Assembly: GCF_024139115.2 (NCBI RefSeq)
Contig: NC_085140.1
Coordinates: 417,024,283-417,088,282 of the forward strand
Origin: Armigeres subalbatus
Taxonomy: Eukaryota; Arthropoda; Insecta; Diptera; Culicidae
Direction of reading: 5' to 3'
DNA length: 64,000 nt
This document shows positions 46,228 to 59,124 of this stretch, one piece after another (position 1 is the first letter of the stretch; the number at the start of each line of letters is the position of its first letter). The notes under the pieces were generated by a model, which was not told where the DNA came from, did no database searches, and worked only from the letters and a program-made list of their open reading frames with translations. The translations under genes and the position numbers were made by a program.

Positions 46228-48204
46228 GTGAGTAAATACGAACTAATTTTCCACTAATCGAGCGGCAACGATGGCGCAAGGATCGGTCCTAGGTGTAAAG
46301 CTAATACTAAGGTACTGAAGTGTGTAATGTATATGTATTTAGATGTAATGTAAATATAATATGATATACATAAGTACATAATATAATATCAAAAGAAATG
46401 GCAATGTATAGAAGAGAAATAAAGTTCAGCCGTTTTTGTTCACAAAATTTAAATTAAATTTCATTCGAAACTCCTTTCAAATATTTTTTTTATATACCTT
46501 CATAGTCAATATATTAACCTTCATAGTATTTAAACTTCATAGTCAATAAATTTATGTCGATTCTTTTATTTTAAGGCCGATGCCAAGAATAATCTTTATT
46601 TTAAGAATTTCAAAAGTATCTTCCTTAAAGCAATTTCTGAGGAAACTTCTTGAGTAACACCCAGTGACCCAGTATCGTTTTTATGACACTGATTAGAAAA
46701 TTGATAAAATATGAAAAAAAAATTGAGTTAAACAAAATGCTTTGATATTTTTAGAAATGGGTCTACCACGTGGTAGATTGTGGCGGTGAATGCTTTGATT
46801 GCACGTGCTACTGCGGATTAATTTTACACATCTATTTGAGCCTTGGAAAATGATTATGCGAGAAGAAGAATTTTTACATGAGGGTATTTTTCGTTTCGTT
46901 TGTTGGTTTCAGAAAAACCTACCTCCACGTATACCGTGTAATGCTGTTTGCTTCAAACTATAGATGGCAGCAGGCGAGTTTCGCGAGGGTCGTGTCCATG
47001 TTATCGGCGAAACGAATGATACACGGACAATCTCAGAAACTCATTAATGGGTAAAATTCCACTCTTTTCCACTTCCACTCTTGAATGATTCTTCTGAATT
47101 CAAAATAAAAGAACAAATGAAACCATATGAACACAATGAGTTTATTAAAGTCATATAAGTGATTTAAAAAATTAAAATATGTTTTCACCAAAGGGACCGA
47201 CACAAGTTTTTCCAAACTGAAAAAGACGGCATATATTGTCCGAATGTTTGTCATCCTGGGATGTGCCGTCTTTTTCTGGAATTTTTGACTCGGGAAACCT
47301 TTTGTCGTTTCCCTGGGACCTGATTGGTTTTCGCTGGTTTTCGCAGAAAATGCAGCAATATGATCCGTGTTGAACATGAACTGTGTCTGTTGTGTTGCTC
47401 CCATGACTCCTGCATGCTGAAACAAATTATATCGAACATGAGGAATAAAATCGAAGTTAAAAACAAAGTGCCTACTAATTTTACACGTACCAGCTCTCCC
47501 ATGTTGTTAACGGTCGTAATATTAAACTTGAGCCACTCAAATCAAGTTTAAATTATATATTTATTGTATAAACCACTTTACTTTCTGATAACTTCAAATT
47601 TATCTCCTAAGTATTTTTTCATCCATTTAGGAGTAAAAGATAATCATTTTCAAATTGAAACGAAATTCTCAAAATATGTATTTTTTCACACATTTCAAGT
47701 TGTCAAATATTCTCCATTTTCTAACAGCTACTTGAACTTAAAATGAGTACTTTTTTACTCATTATTGACTTTCTGAGTTTATCCGTGTATGCTACGTGAC
47801 ATGTCTATCAGTATCAATGTATCATACACGCGCATGAGCAACACGTACGAAATGTAACAAAATAACTCAGTTAAAGGGACAGGAGGAGTGTTGTAGGTCG
47901 TGGCACGTTATAGCACAGAGAACAGACGTTGAAGATGCACTCGCCATGTTGTGATAACTTGTTACTGTTCATTTTGAAATAACTTTGGAATGTCGCCGTT
48001 ATCGCCGCGCTATCGTCATCAAACAATACCACTGTGCGCTAGTGTCGTTATGCTTGCAATAGCATACCAGCGCCAATTACATTTCAATATTTTCCATATC
48101 ATTTGGAAGCAACTGCTGCAGGCTCGCCGCGCTTGTGCCCAGTTGGTTGGTAAGAGCATTTCGTCCTGCCTACACTGGGGCGTTTTGACCAGTGTAACAT
48201 TTCT
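46228..48204. other. Intergenic DNA, little assigned
   Basis: 47217-47275 holds a small hairpin (AAAAAGACGGCA with TGCCGTCTTTTTC). A 14-bp palindrome CTACCACGTGGTAG is near 46762. Otherwise AT-rich. Confidence 0.4.
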
Positions 48205-48256
48205 TTCTTCTTTATTAAAGAGGCTTTCAGCCCTTGGCTGGTTCACCTCTGGACAC
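48205..48256 (-). mobile_element. LINE 3'-tail fragment
   Basis: Minus strand reads AGGTGAACCAGCCAAGGGCT, then GAAAGCCTCTTTAATAAAGAAG, a phrase I associate with the 3' UTR of mosquito LINEs. Very short. Confidence 0.5.
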
Positions 48257-48326
48257 CCAGTGTAACATATTTTCGAAAAACGTTATACATTTATGAAGAT
48301 GGAAGCAATTTTATATCATACTAGGC

Positions 48327-50852
48327 TAGGGTGACCATGTGAAATTTTTCCAAAGGAGGACAATTCACCTAAATCGTAGCGAAAAAGGAGGACATTTGGT
48401 TAAAAAGGAGGACATAAAAAACATCGATCGATTGTTGCTTTTTGGCATGATTAAAAATATTATATTTGTTAGAGTTTTGCACACTAATGTTTATTGGAAG
48501 AACCAGCAAGTAACCAAGCAAACAAGAGATCGTATAACATTGCGAATAAGTGCACAAAGTGGAGGCCATATACGTACACTTTGCATGAACTCAAATAAAA
48601 GCATGTACCTATATCGCCTTCAACTTACACTTACTTGCTAGCACATGTAACTTTGTTTAAGCTGGGTGATATGAAATCTTTTTCTACTTTTTACTTATTA
48701 AGAAAATTATTTTGAGCTTTTTAGTGGAATGTCGTCACTTTTTTTTTGGGCCAAAATCTATGCAAAATGCACTTTTGGAGGATCCATTTTTAAGCCAGTG
48801 ACGCAATCCAGATAGGCGTCCCGCGTTTCGCAGGACGCTTGCTTGTCACATTAAATATTCCCAACTGTCATTATAGCACATTATAGTCTATATCACTTTC
48901 CAGATATAAACTTCCAGCGCCTTCTTTGTAATGGTAAGATTTTCGCTTAAGGCCCAAATTACTGTAATCCAGTAATTGACAAGAAAACAGCCACGTGCTT
49001 GTACCACCCCAGGAAAAATCCGCCCACGGAGGAGAAAATGCATTCCCAGCTGAATCAGGGAAGCACGCTTGTTTTAAAACTACATCAACATATAGTGGTG
49101 ACTTCAATACATCCGTGGGATGCTTCATTTGAATGAATTTCGTAATAATATTTGAAAAAACTGCCTTTTGCAGAAAACATTGCAAAGTAGAAAAAATATT
49201 TTTCCAGGAGGGGAAACCGTCGATTTACTCTCACGCTCTCTTATACTTTGTAGATACTCGAAAATCATCGTTCAGTGTTGCGTGTTGATTTGTTCTATAT
49301 GTTATGCTTGTTTTCTCGATATGTACACTACTAAAAATCCACACATATTTATTGGCAAAAATCCATAGATTTAACTTATGATGTATATCAGCGCACACAT
49401 AACCATTCTCCACGCGAACTACTAATAAAATATATATCCAAATAAACTGTATGTGTGGTCTCGTATTACAATTATTTAATTTATGTGTGGTTCAATATCG
49501 ATTATATTAGGGTGGAGCTATTGCAAAAATTTATAACGGCGACTTATATATCTTATATAGATATTTTTGGCAGTGTACGTAAACATCAAGCAATAATCTA
49601 TGAAAATGATGCTTTTCATGCTATATATTGACATTAAATATTAGATATGAGCTAGAACTGTAAAAACGCAAGCATTCATAAGCAACGCAGGTTATTTATT
49701 TTTTCATAATTTAAGTGTTGATAATGTAATGTAATGCTAAAATAATAATGTAATGCTAAAACGGCATCACTTTTCATGTACACAGAGAGAAGACCGATCA
49801 TATGGTCATGTAAACAATCCATTGAATCTGGACGAACATTTGAGAAGGTAGTCAACTGCATCATAATTTTACATTCATGTAAAATGCATGTAGGAAATTG
49901 TGTAATTAGAAGAAGGATGCACAACAAATCAATCTCAGATGCATGTTTGAGGTTGTTTATGCGTATCACTATAAACTGTGCGCTGTACAGGTATTGAAAA
50001 GGACGTTAATATTTTGTGGAAATATATAGAGTTTGATACCTTTTGAAATGTTTGTGGACTTTGTACAAAATCAGATCTGTGCGAATGAGTAGGCTCTCCG
50101 CAAAAAAAGAAGCGAACAGCAAGAAAAAGAAGTCGATTTGATGTATGACATTTGAACCTTAAACTAATTTTGAAATCAACTGTGAACAGAATTTTAAAAA
50201 GAACAGCGCTCACAATTCTGAATATCTGTAAATAGATAACTGACTAAACATTAGGTTCTATAAGAACGGAACACAAGATGCTTAGGGGACCAATGAAATT
50301 TGTTTCTTGAATGCCATCACAAAATGTAAATGATAATGATATTGTTAACTGTATCACCAAGTTCATAACTGAAGAAATTTAAAACTGTTCCATTTCAATT
50401 CCATTCTAGGCATGCCGTAGGGACTGCTCTTTGCCGCACATATTCATGAAACGTACCGTGCGATGCGTTCCAAAGGCAATTCAATGGGTGTTTACTCGTA
50501 GAAAATTTTGAGAAGCATTTGCATTTTTCCTAATCCAATTTCCTATCCAATCCAATACTTATTCTTCTGTTATCTTCGACATCTGTGGTACTGCAACTCA
50601 AGCATTCAATTTTCTATATTAATATTGATTTTATTCAAAAACTTATACGAAAATATTTCATATTAGAAAGCAAAACACCATAATATGTGCAACGATTAAA
50701 TTGCTATTGGATCTCTGTTGCAGTAACTAGAATTACTACAGAAGAAAGTTATTAGGAGTTAAAGGAGGACATTTTAGCGCAAAAGGAGGACATCTGATTT
50801 TTAATGAAAAAGGAGGACATGTCCTCCTTTAGGATACCATATGGTCACCCTA
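48327..50852. mobile_element. 2.5-kb hAT-type non-autonomous transposon
   Basis: Terminal inverted repeats TAGGGTGACCAT, with an exact 8-bp target duplication TACTAGGC (48319-48326 and 50853-50860). The subterminal sequence carries repeated GGAGGACA(A/T) motifs: three near the left end and three to four near the right, in both orientations. This is the usual arrangement of hAT transposase-binding repeats. No frame longer than about 100 codons and no transposase motif is present, so it is a non-autonomous derivative. Confidence 0.92.
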
Positions 50853-51194
50853 TACTAGGCGTACCTGCCCGATCCCGCTCGAGTTTTAATTTCGATCTGT
50901 CAATCATTTTGTTGATTGCAGCGTCGCATTCTAGACCGATTCCTGTTCGAGCTTGATGGTTTTCTTAAAAACTCATGAAATCGTTGCATTTGAACAATTT
51001 TTCAATTTTTCTCGTCAAATTGATCAACTTTTAGTAATGTAAAAACACAGCTGATCCCAAGACAAATCGATTAGTTAGGGAATCATGCAAATCTGTCCAT
51101 ACGTTCGTGAGTTATATTGCCTCAAAGGAAATGTAAACTCATTTTTTTTTATATTGAAAGAAGAAGAAGAAGAAAAGAATATATAAAGAAGAAG

Positions 51195-51483
51195 GGGGCC
51201 CTCCTTAGCCGTGCGGTAAGACGCGCGGTTACAAAGCAAGACCATGCTGAGGGTGGCTGGGTTCGATTCCCGGTGCCGGTCTAGGCAATTTTCGGATTGG
51301 AAATTGTCTCAACTTCCCTGGGCATAAAAGTATCATCGTGTTAGCCTCATGATATACGAATGCAAAAATGGTAATCTGGCTTAGAAACCTCGCAGTTAAT
51401 AACTGTGGAAGTGCTTAATGAACACTAAGCTGCGAGGCGGCTCTGTCCCAGTGTGGGGATGTAATGCCAATAAGAAGAAGAAG
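51195..51483 (+). mobile_element. tRNA-derived SINE, Feilai-like, plus strand
   Basis: Begins GGGGCCCTCCTTAGCCGTGC, with a B box in GGGTTCGATTCCCGG, and ends in a GAAGAAGAAG tail. Highly similar to the minus-strand copy at 33998-34292. Flanks are GAA-rich, so the target duplication is only approximate. Confidence 0.92.
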
Positions 51484-52149
51484 ATATAGAGAAGAAGAAA
51501 AAGATTAACCACTGAGAGAAGTTATTTTGCTGCCCAACTGAGTGTTCCAGTGCAAGTTTTGCGGACAGTATGCTAGAGTCGCTCCAGAATGTTGAGCAAA
51601 CAAACATTAAAAGCTACATCAAAACTGTAACTTTTTGTATTTTGCAATCCGGGAAGTCGAAGCTCCGATGCGACATCTGGAAAATGTTTAGAGTATGAGG
51701 AAATATATAGGAAATAAAATTTAAAATGCATTTTTAAAACTCAAAACAATATTTAATTAAAAACTATTTGGTATACTGGACTCTTAATAAGCTGCGCAAT
51801 AAACATAATAATATGAAAATTACAAAATTTCATGTAAAAGTGCTTATTCAGTAGATTATAAAATTTCTGCTACCAAAAGTTAATCAGATTTTAATTTAAT
51901 AGTTTTCTAATCTAATCTAATCTAATCTCATACATGCGTAGCCAATACTTGAAAGCATCCTGGAAAATGACGGTTTCTGAATTCCGTCATTTTCCTTTTC
52001 ATATGATTAAATTATTTTGAGCTTTTTAGTGGAATGTCTTCACTCGTCTTTTGACAAGCTTTTCATATGGCCAGGCCAACTACGCAGTATGTACCGCAGA
52101 GATGACTCCTAGATATTAAGCGAGTTCAGGAATACCTAAAGTCACTTAA
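51484..52149. other. Intergenic DNA
   Basis: AT-rich. A 20+ base phrase containing TTTGAGCTTTTTAGTGGAAT occurs near 52016 and inside the hAT-type element near 48713, so a small repeat is shared. Confidence 0.4.
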
Positions 52150-53100
52150 TAACTTGGAATCGAGGGAAAAGGAAGAAAACGTGGACCTCCCGTACCAAAC
52201 GCTTCCAAAAATATAGATACCTAATATACAATAAAAATCGTGTAAGTGTTTTATGTATGATGTATTTTTTTTTCTTCCTAAGCAATGGAGGGGAAATCTG
52301 CTCAACAGACATCCTGGGTTGTCCAGGAAGTGCGGGGTTAGGGACCACCTCCAACAGCAAACGAGGGAGGCAGGACTACATCCCCGACGTGCTAAACCGT
52401 TTCCATTGCCGCCAAGCCCATAGTCCCTTCGGTACAACCAGAAAGTAATGCTTCAAAGGGGGGCCAGTGCACAACGCACCCTCGAGGTTAGCTGCGTGTC
52501 GTTGCAGCATCGAACATCGCGACTCGCTTTTTTAGAAGAACACCATGGTATCGTGCCAGCGCATTACCGGCTTACCACGCCCTATGTCCTCGGAAGGTGG
52601 GAAGGGTTGACTTCGCGCCAACTTCCCTCTGCACCACTGGTATCACGAATGATGATGCCGCGTGCACCCCAAATTGACCTTTCTGCAATAGGGCCTATTC
52701 GCCAACACACAGAGGGACTTGCCGACGCGGTGCCTACGCCTACCCCAGCCTTGACGAGGACCCCTTTCCGTCCTCGGGCTCGGAACCCGCCCGGTTGACC
52801 GACGCCGTGAAAGCGACGATACCATGTTGTTCTTCGCGCGGCCACTTGTTCGATAAAAGGATCGAGTTCGGCCACAGAGCATGACCACCGGTGTGACCCA
52901 TGAAGCCGACTCCGATCCCTTGGACCACCTCTTATTTGCGCCTGATCTAGCCATTCGTCGTCCACGCGCCACCTTCTGTGTAGCTCCGAGACGATTTGGA
53001 CGATAGCCGATAAAACGGCGTTCCAGCCATCTTCATCTTTACACATCCTCCGGACTAGGTTGTCCGGGGTAGTGTCCAGACCACATGGGGGTGACATTGG
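52150..53100 (-). mobile_element. R1-like LINE, C-terminus of ORF2 and 3' UTR, minus strand
   Basis: On the minus strand, from about 53097, TTPDNLVRRMCKDEDGWNAV then LSAIVQIVSELHRRWRVDDE is the typical end of an R1-clade ORF2. About 800 bp of GC-rich 3' UTR follows. Strongly 5'-truncated. The GC content contrasts with the flanks. Confidence 0.75.
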
Positions 53101-53622
53101 GCCAAATAAAATAAAGTTCAGCGGTGACGATGCATCGATTCAATCGTTCATTAAAAATAATTGCCTACATTACGGCTCCCACCAACTATGTAAGGTAAAT
53201 CAGCCAAAGGCTTGGCCCAATCTCACCCCTTTTTAGCGTGCATTGCTCGTTGCTACGATAAACCAGAACCGCTATATAAAATATTCATAAAATTCGATAG
53301 AACATAGATTATCGTAACATGATAACCAGGTATCCATCAATCTAAAAACTAGTTATTTAACAAATTTGTGGTGCATTACTGTTACTATTTTAATACTGTT
53401 TCATTCGATCAATAGTTTTACATTCAAATTCCAAGCATTATTGTACGAGAACAATTAGTTCTTGGAATTTATTTTGCGATTTTCTAGACGTGAATTTTAA
53501 TATAATTCGGTTCGAGTTTGAAGTTTACATCAAAATTCGTAACAGTTTCTGAGCTATTAGGAGTAGAAACATTTTTCGTTTTTTGGCCCAATCTTACCCT
53601 TAGGCCCAATGTCACCCCGAAA
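53088..53622. mobile_element. Possible MITE beside the R1-like fragment
   Basis: GGGGGTGACATTGGGCC at about 53088-53104 and GGCCCAATGTCACCCC near 53603-53618 are inverted. A diverged internal GGCCCAATCTCACCCC is near 53217. No target duplication was identified, and its left end overlaps the LINE edge. Confidence 0.5.
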
Positions 53623-53819
53623 GCCGGTACTTTTAAAAAACTTTGTTCCGAAAATCATTGAAAACAATATCAAGTCTATTTGTTCCATTGCTTAATTTCT
53701 ACGCATAATTGATTAAATTCATCGTTATGGCGGATTCTGTAATTTTATGGAGCAACACACATTGAAATAGCATTTTTGTTTAGATCTTCCAATCTTAGCC
53801 TGTTCCACTGGTTAATAGG

Positions 53820-54575
53820 GGGAAATTTGTACAATATTCATTTTAGGCGACATAATCACTTCAACCACGTGGATGGTTCACTTCCATAGATAAAGCATGT
53901 GGATACATAATGTCAATCGCACAGGTATCTGGCACCCCCTACCCACTACGTTTGACAATAGCCAACATCTTTGAGTTTTCCATTGTTCGGTTGAAATTGG
54001 GTTTCCCACTGACAATTCTATTTTGTAAACAAACCACTATTCCACTAAATATCATGATATCTAAAACATATGTTCAATGGCAGATATTCGACGACTATGA
54101 TTACGCCTTCGTATTAAATTAATCGATGATTTTGACAAGTGCTCTATTTATCGGCATGACTGTCCCGCCAAACTGTTTTCATGATCGTTGTCGCAAATTC
54201 TATTTGTGGGTGAAAAATAAGAATGATTTTAATGAAATTAAGTCTTCTAAATTGTTCTGTTATGTAATAATCTTATATTTCATTCAGGTTATACGTTAGT
54301 AATAAAAATTAGGGTTCAATTTAAAATGCCATTTTCTCATTTGTCGTTTTTTGAATTTTGTTACAAGCATGCGTAGAACGACAGTGTAGGGTTTATCTCG
54401 CCTATCTAGAGAGTAGAAGATTGAGGGTTCGAGTCCCTCCAAGACACGTGGATTCTTTTTCGCAAATTTTATATCATTTTGTCATTTCGAAACATGTGCT
54501 GCGCATATGCACAGCCAAGATATTTAACAAAAAGATGAATATATGTTCAGTGAGATGGAGATCGGAACAGTTCCC
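53820..54575. repeat. Possible inverted-repeat element with a tRNA-like T arm
   Basis: Left phrase TAGGGGGAAATTTG and right phrase GAACAGTTCCCCTA are roughly inverted. At 54423-54439 there is a perfect five-pair T-arm, GAGGG-TTCGAGT-CCCTC, matching a pol III B box. No matching acceptor stem was found, so it is not a functional tRNA gene. Confidence 0.45.
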
Positions 54576-54579
54576 CTAA

Positions 54580-55464
54580 TAATTAAAAAATGAAATGGTT
54601 GTCAGAATGACAACATCTGCTTTCTTCCCCTGCATAAATTTGTCTGTGTAATATCATCTATGGGTTCAAAGTTATGAACAGGAAACAATAATGTATTCTA
54701 ATAATTAATTTTTTCATGCAACCATTTCATGGCTGAAATGGTTTCCGCACATTAAATAACCCCCATAATCAGTAGATAAATACATAATTCTAACGGCCAC
54801 TTGATTTTGAAAAAATGCAATCAAATAAAATCATTGCGCTTATTAATTTCCCAGGCATTCGATTTCCAATGCTGAAAATAATACCGCTGAAACAGTAATA
54901 ATTTTCGAGTGTTCCAGGTGCACTGGACTCTTAATCAGAGCACATCAACCAACCACCAGCCAAACCAGGCAGTGGGATATGCGTGGGTCGGATACAATCC
55001 GCCTGATACTGTTTACCCGAACGAACCTGGCGTGGTACACGAATGCTGATTGGCCTGCGCTTCAAGATTTGAATGGCACTCGAAATTTTGCAACTACCTC
55101 CGTCGCCGTCGTTCTCATCGATATTGGTCTTCTGAAATTGGCCTGCCCGACTGACTGTTCGATCGAACATAGCAGAGTCTATTCACGCATCGATGCCCAT
55201 TGAACGAGACTCTTTTCGGAAATTCCAGACCACTGCACTCGATCTACAATTGGGTTCTCCGGAATTCAAATCCGGAAACCGGCACAGCATGATGCATGAA
55301 TATTTTCGAAAGTATGTCGGTTGGTAATTATCAGTTTTATTCAAACATATTGGTTTTCATTTGTTTTAAAATACAGGTATACAGGGATTTCTTTGGTTTA
55401 AAAACTTTGGTTTCACGAAAACCTACCAATGGGCTTACTTGCAACACTTTTCTCTTTCAAAGTA
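54580..55464. other. Intergenic DNA with a GC-richer patch
   Basis: 54930-55290 is GC-richer and open for about 75 codons on each strand, but I recognise no protein and no splice context. Confidence 0.35.
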
Positions 55465-56524
55465 GGGTTTCTCACCCCATTCCCGGCCTAACATGCGCAC
55501 GACTGCATTATTTAATTGATATTTATGACTAGGGGCAACTTTTCTGTATTTTGCGGGCCGTGTAATATTGCGATGGGGTTCACCTCTGCTTCAAAAATAG
55601 TTATTCTTGCTAAACACCGCTTGAAAAAGCTTTTATTTGATTTAAATTAACATAGTGCAGCACTCATTTCAGTCATAGGCGATTGCTTATCCGGCATACC
55701 CCAAATCTCCTCGGCATACGCAATATTTTACTCAATCTCTCAACATCTTACTCTCATTCTCTCTCTCCGGACGGTAGAAAATGCGACGTAAACAAAAATA
55801 TGCACGTTCCACGACAACAAGATGCCAGATGGTATTATTCATAATCATTTTTATTTGGTTGAGAAGATATATTTACTCATCCAAATTTCTTCCAAACACT
55901 TAAAAACAATATCTTTTCCACCTTTTGAAATCGAGAGAATTATAAATAACATGATAGCGTCAACGTATTAGACAGTTTTCCTATTAACGATGAAGGATTA
56001 TCTTCATACTAAAATAAGACTTATGGCCTTTTGGCAGCACTGTACAGCTAGAAGTTCTTGGGCCGAGGTGATTTTTGTTCGGTTTGAGGATACATTTTAA
56101 ATGTATTCCAATATGTTTATATAAAATCTAGTGATACGAACAATTACAAAAGATTGAAGTGCGTGAGTTTAGCATTATTGTGTGGTGATAAATAGCCTGA
56201 AGCAATGGTTGTATCGAGCACTGTGACGATTTTTAGGTAGGTGTTTTTTGATGATACCGTTTTGTAAAAGTGGAAAGAATCACTCCGGCTCAGTGGTGTT
56301 GCAACGAAGAGCAAAAGTTTGAAATCTACATTTTTAGTTTTCTATAATTGGATCGATTAGAAGTGAAATAAATGGTTGAAAAATATTGAGTATTGTGCGA
56401 GGTAAATAGGAGACTTTTTTAAAATGATCAATCATAAACCTACGGCTACTAAACAGTATAAATCATTAGCTTTCTGTGCAGTGAGCCGGGAATGGGGTCC
56501 ATAGGCCCAAGTAGTGATTTACCC
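55465..56524. mobile_element. 1.06-kb TA-flanked MITE-like element
   Basis: Left GGGTTTCTCACCCCATTCCC, right GGGAATGGGGTCC...TTTACCC (inverted, with a small deletion on the left), TA at 55463-55464 and 56525-56526. The ends resemble those of 28639-29182 and 37107-37632. Confidence 0.65.
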
Positions 56525-57229
56525 TAATTATATTACAAATCAAACAGTCGAAAAAGATAAGTACCTCATCCCATATCCTAATGGGGACGCGTAGAATGCG
56601 TTATGCCTCAAACAAAAAGATATTTTAGTTACGAGATAAAGATGGTTGCTATCGTCACTGTCCGGAACATATTTTGCTGGGTGGGACAGAGAGGATGAAA
56701 AAAAATTCTTTATCTTGTTACTAAAAAATCTTTGGTCTAACTTCACTGAAATACCGATTGGATTGATTCGGAAGTAAGAAAAACATGCTTGTTGCAAGTT
56801 ACCCCACATGTGGGGTAATTTGCAACACACGCTCAGACTTCATGTTTAGTAGGCACTTTCACTAGGGACACGGCAGGTATTTCCGTCTTTCGTCGTAGGG
56901 GCTAAAACCAACGAAAGCAACGTAAATTCGCTAGAACTCCACTATAGTAGAACGTTTCTCCTGAACTTACGATTTGGTACGTATGAGATTTACAAAAAAG
57001 CGTCTTTTTTATTGGTTTTCGAGACTATGACGAACAGACGAAAATGTGTGTGTGACGTGTCCCTATTGCAAGTTTTTATGTATGTAAAAGATAACCAAGA
57101 ACTTTTTAAGCATGTAGCATGAAAACGATTAGGAATTATATTATACTCTGTAAGTCATAACATGCTATCACATACTAAAGTTTGATAGCCTTGATGTCCA
57201 GATTGAAAAAAATAACGAACGGCCTTGAA
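56525..57229. other. Intergenic DNA with a small hairpin
   Basis: TTTTAGTTACGAGATAAAG (about 56622) and CTTTATCTTGTTACTAAAA (about 56709) are inverted with a 68-base loop, probably a small foldback. Nothing else assigned. Confidence 0.45.
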
Positions 57230-57500
57230 AAATGCATCTGAGGCTGTCGTTTAACTTTTAGTTAAAATTTGACAGTTCGATGGTTATTTCGTCGTGGTTG
57301 AAAATAACCCTGCTCCGGAGCATGGTTAGATTTGACAGTTCGATGGTTAAACTTTGTTCGCGAGAAAATTGGCGCCAAATCCTTTTCGTTCCGAGTAACT
57401 ATCAAACTTTAACCACGATGGGAAAATAACCATCGAAGTGTCAAATTTACTAAAAGTTAAACGAATCGGTGGAATGGTTCACAGCCTGAATGGTATCAAG
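57230..57500. mobile_element. Foldback MITE of about 270 bp
   Basis: GTTTAACTTTTAGTTAAAAT at the left is mirrored by CTAAAAGTTAAAC at the right. Inner GACAGTTCGATGGTTATTTC is mirrored by AATAACCATCGAAGTGTC. No ORF. Confidence 0.7.
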
Positions 57501-57552
57501 TCAAAGTGTTGCAGGTTTACTTCATTTGACAGTTTAAAATAACTCCTTTTTT

Positions 57553-57896
57553 GCCTTTCTCGTACACCAAGGTGTAACGAAAAGGCTATATATTCACTTT
57601 CAAGACGATTTTGTGATAGAAGGCTCGGAGACCCATAGTGTTATATACCAATCGACTCAGCTCGAGATGATGCTGTCTGTGTGTATGTGTGTGCGTGTAT
57701 GTATGTATGTGCGCAAAAAAAACTCACTCATCTTTTAGGCACTTATCTTGATTGAAAATTGGCCAGATCGGACTATGGGATCAAAAGTTATGGCCAAAAT
57801 ACGATTTATATACAATAAAACAATAAACAATAACAATAAAACACGCTAAGTAATTCTCACTCAATTTTTTTAGTATATCTAATGTACGAGAAAGGC
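57553..57896. mobile_element. 344-bp mosquito inverted-repeat element
   Basis: Ends GCCTTTCTCGTAC and GTACGAGAAAGGC. Internal GGAGACCCATAGTGTTATAT and a TGTGTGTATG-type microsatellite. A partial copy is at 4631-4700. The interior is too short for a transposase. Confidence 0.85.
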
Positions 57897-59124
57897 ACAA
57901 ACACCGCTAGGTGGATCAATCAGGGTTTTAATATTATTTATTTGTTTTCAGTCAGTGTCACGAATTCGACTTGATTAGAAAGAAATCGATTTTGTATTTT
58001 TTTGGCAATCTGTATTGCCTATTAACGATGTGACATATTCACCCAGTTTCCATGTTTTCACCATGTTTCGACCAGCGTTAGAGAACTTGGTCCAGCTCAT
58101 GTTTCATTGTTTTCACTTTTCCTTTGTTCATCGAGCTGTCGGTAAATATTTTCATCTTAAATACATCTCTAATGATCGTTAATCGCCCCACAATTAACGT
58201 ATTGATTTACTTAATACATAAATACGCAAGAGATTTCAAGCTGTCGTCCAGGTCCTTCCGAGCTGGGCGAAAACAATACCTGCCGCAAACGTTATCCTTC
58301 TTTCCCTCCTATAAGCCCATACGTCCTTTATTGGAAACTAACCTATCCTGCGTGTGTAGAAGCGTTTTGTTTTCCCTTGTTGCTGCGCTGGACCGAAACG
58401 AGTCCGGATCGCCACAAAGCTTTTCCCAAACAGCATGATACGACACCCGGGTGGGTGCTTCCGAAAATGCAAATGTTTTCCATTCATTCCTAAAACAAAC
58501 ACAAAAGAAATGGGATCCTCTCGGTTCGGTGGGTTTCTCGGGATGCCGATATTGTAATGTGGCATTGGGTTTTTGATGCAGCGGACGGCGGCCCGGTCCG
58601 GTCGTGCGGTTCTTGGACTATTGCATGGTGTTTTCGGTTCACAACAAGGTGAAAGGATCGAGTGAAGATGGGCGATAATTCGTCTAATTATTTTTAATGC
58701 TATTCTCCTCCCACTTATTAACGGTGTGTCCGATCTTCTGTATCGTTTTCGTTCCTAATAGACGCTTCTGGGTTCTATTCATCGGCCTTCTTTTCAAAAT
58801 TCTCATTTCTCAATTCACTCAGCTTGAGAAAGATTAAAACTTTATTGAAACTTTTGATCCTTAGCTTTGTCTACAGTTAAAAGATAACATTTTCGCGTCC
58901 AGAATCTACTCCAATTATTCTATCAGTTGAAAGGAATTCAGAACTTAAGGAATATTTGCGCTGAATGGCATAAAAACAAATAAATGTAATACTTAAATTT
59001 GTAATATCGGATTCATTTCTTCGCGTTGCTTTTTGTTTAAAACCATAGATCGTAATCAAAAAGTGTGATGAAAACATAATTGTAATTTGAAAAACAACAA
59101 ACACAAGCAACCATAAACCACGAG
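57897..59124. other. Intergenic DNA, nothing assigned
   Basis: 58240-58620 is moderately GC-rich with small open frames on both strands but no recognised protein. The rest is AT-rich. Confidence 0.4.

Noticed and set aside
52448..53097. Plus- and minus-strand open frames suggesting a host gene
   Set aside because: The minus strand carries the conserved C-terminus of an R1-like ORF2. The rest is the GC-rich 3' UTR of that LINE, and the plus-strand frame is a shadow.
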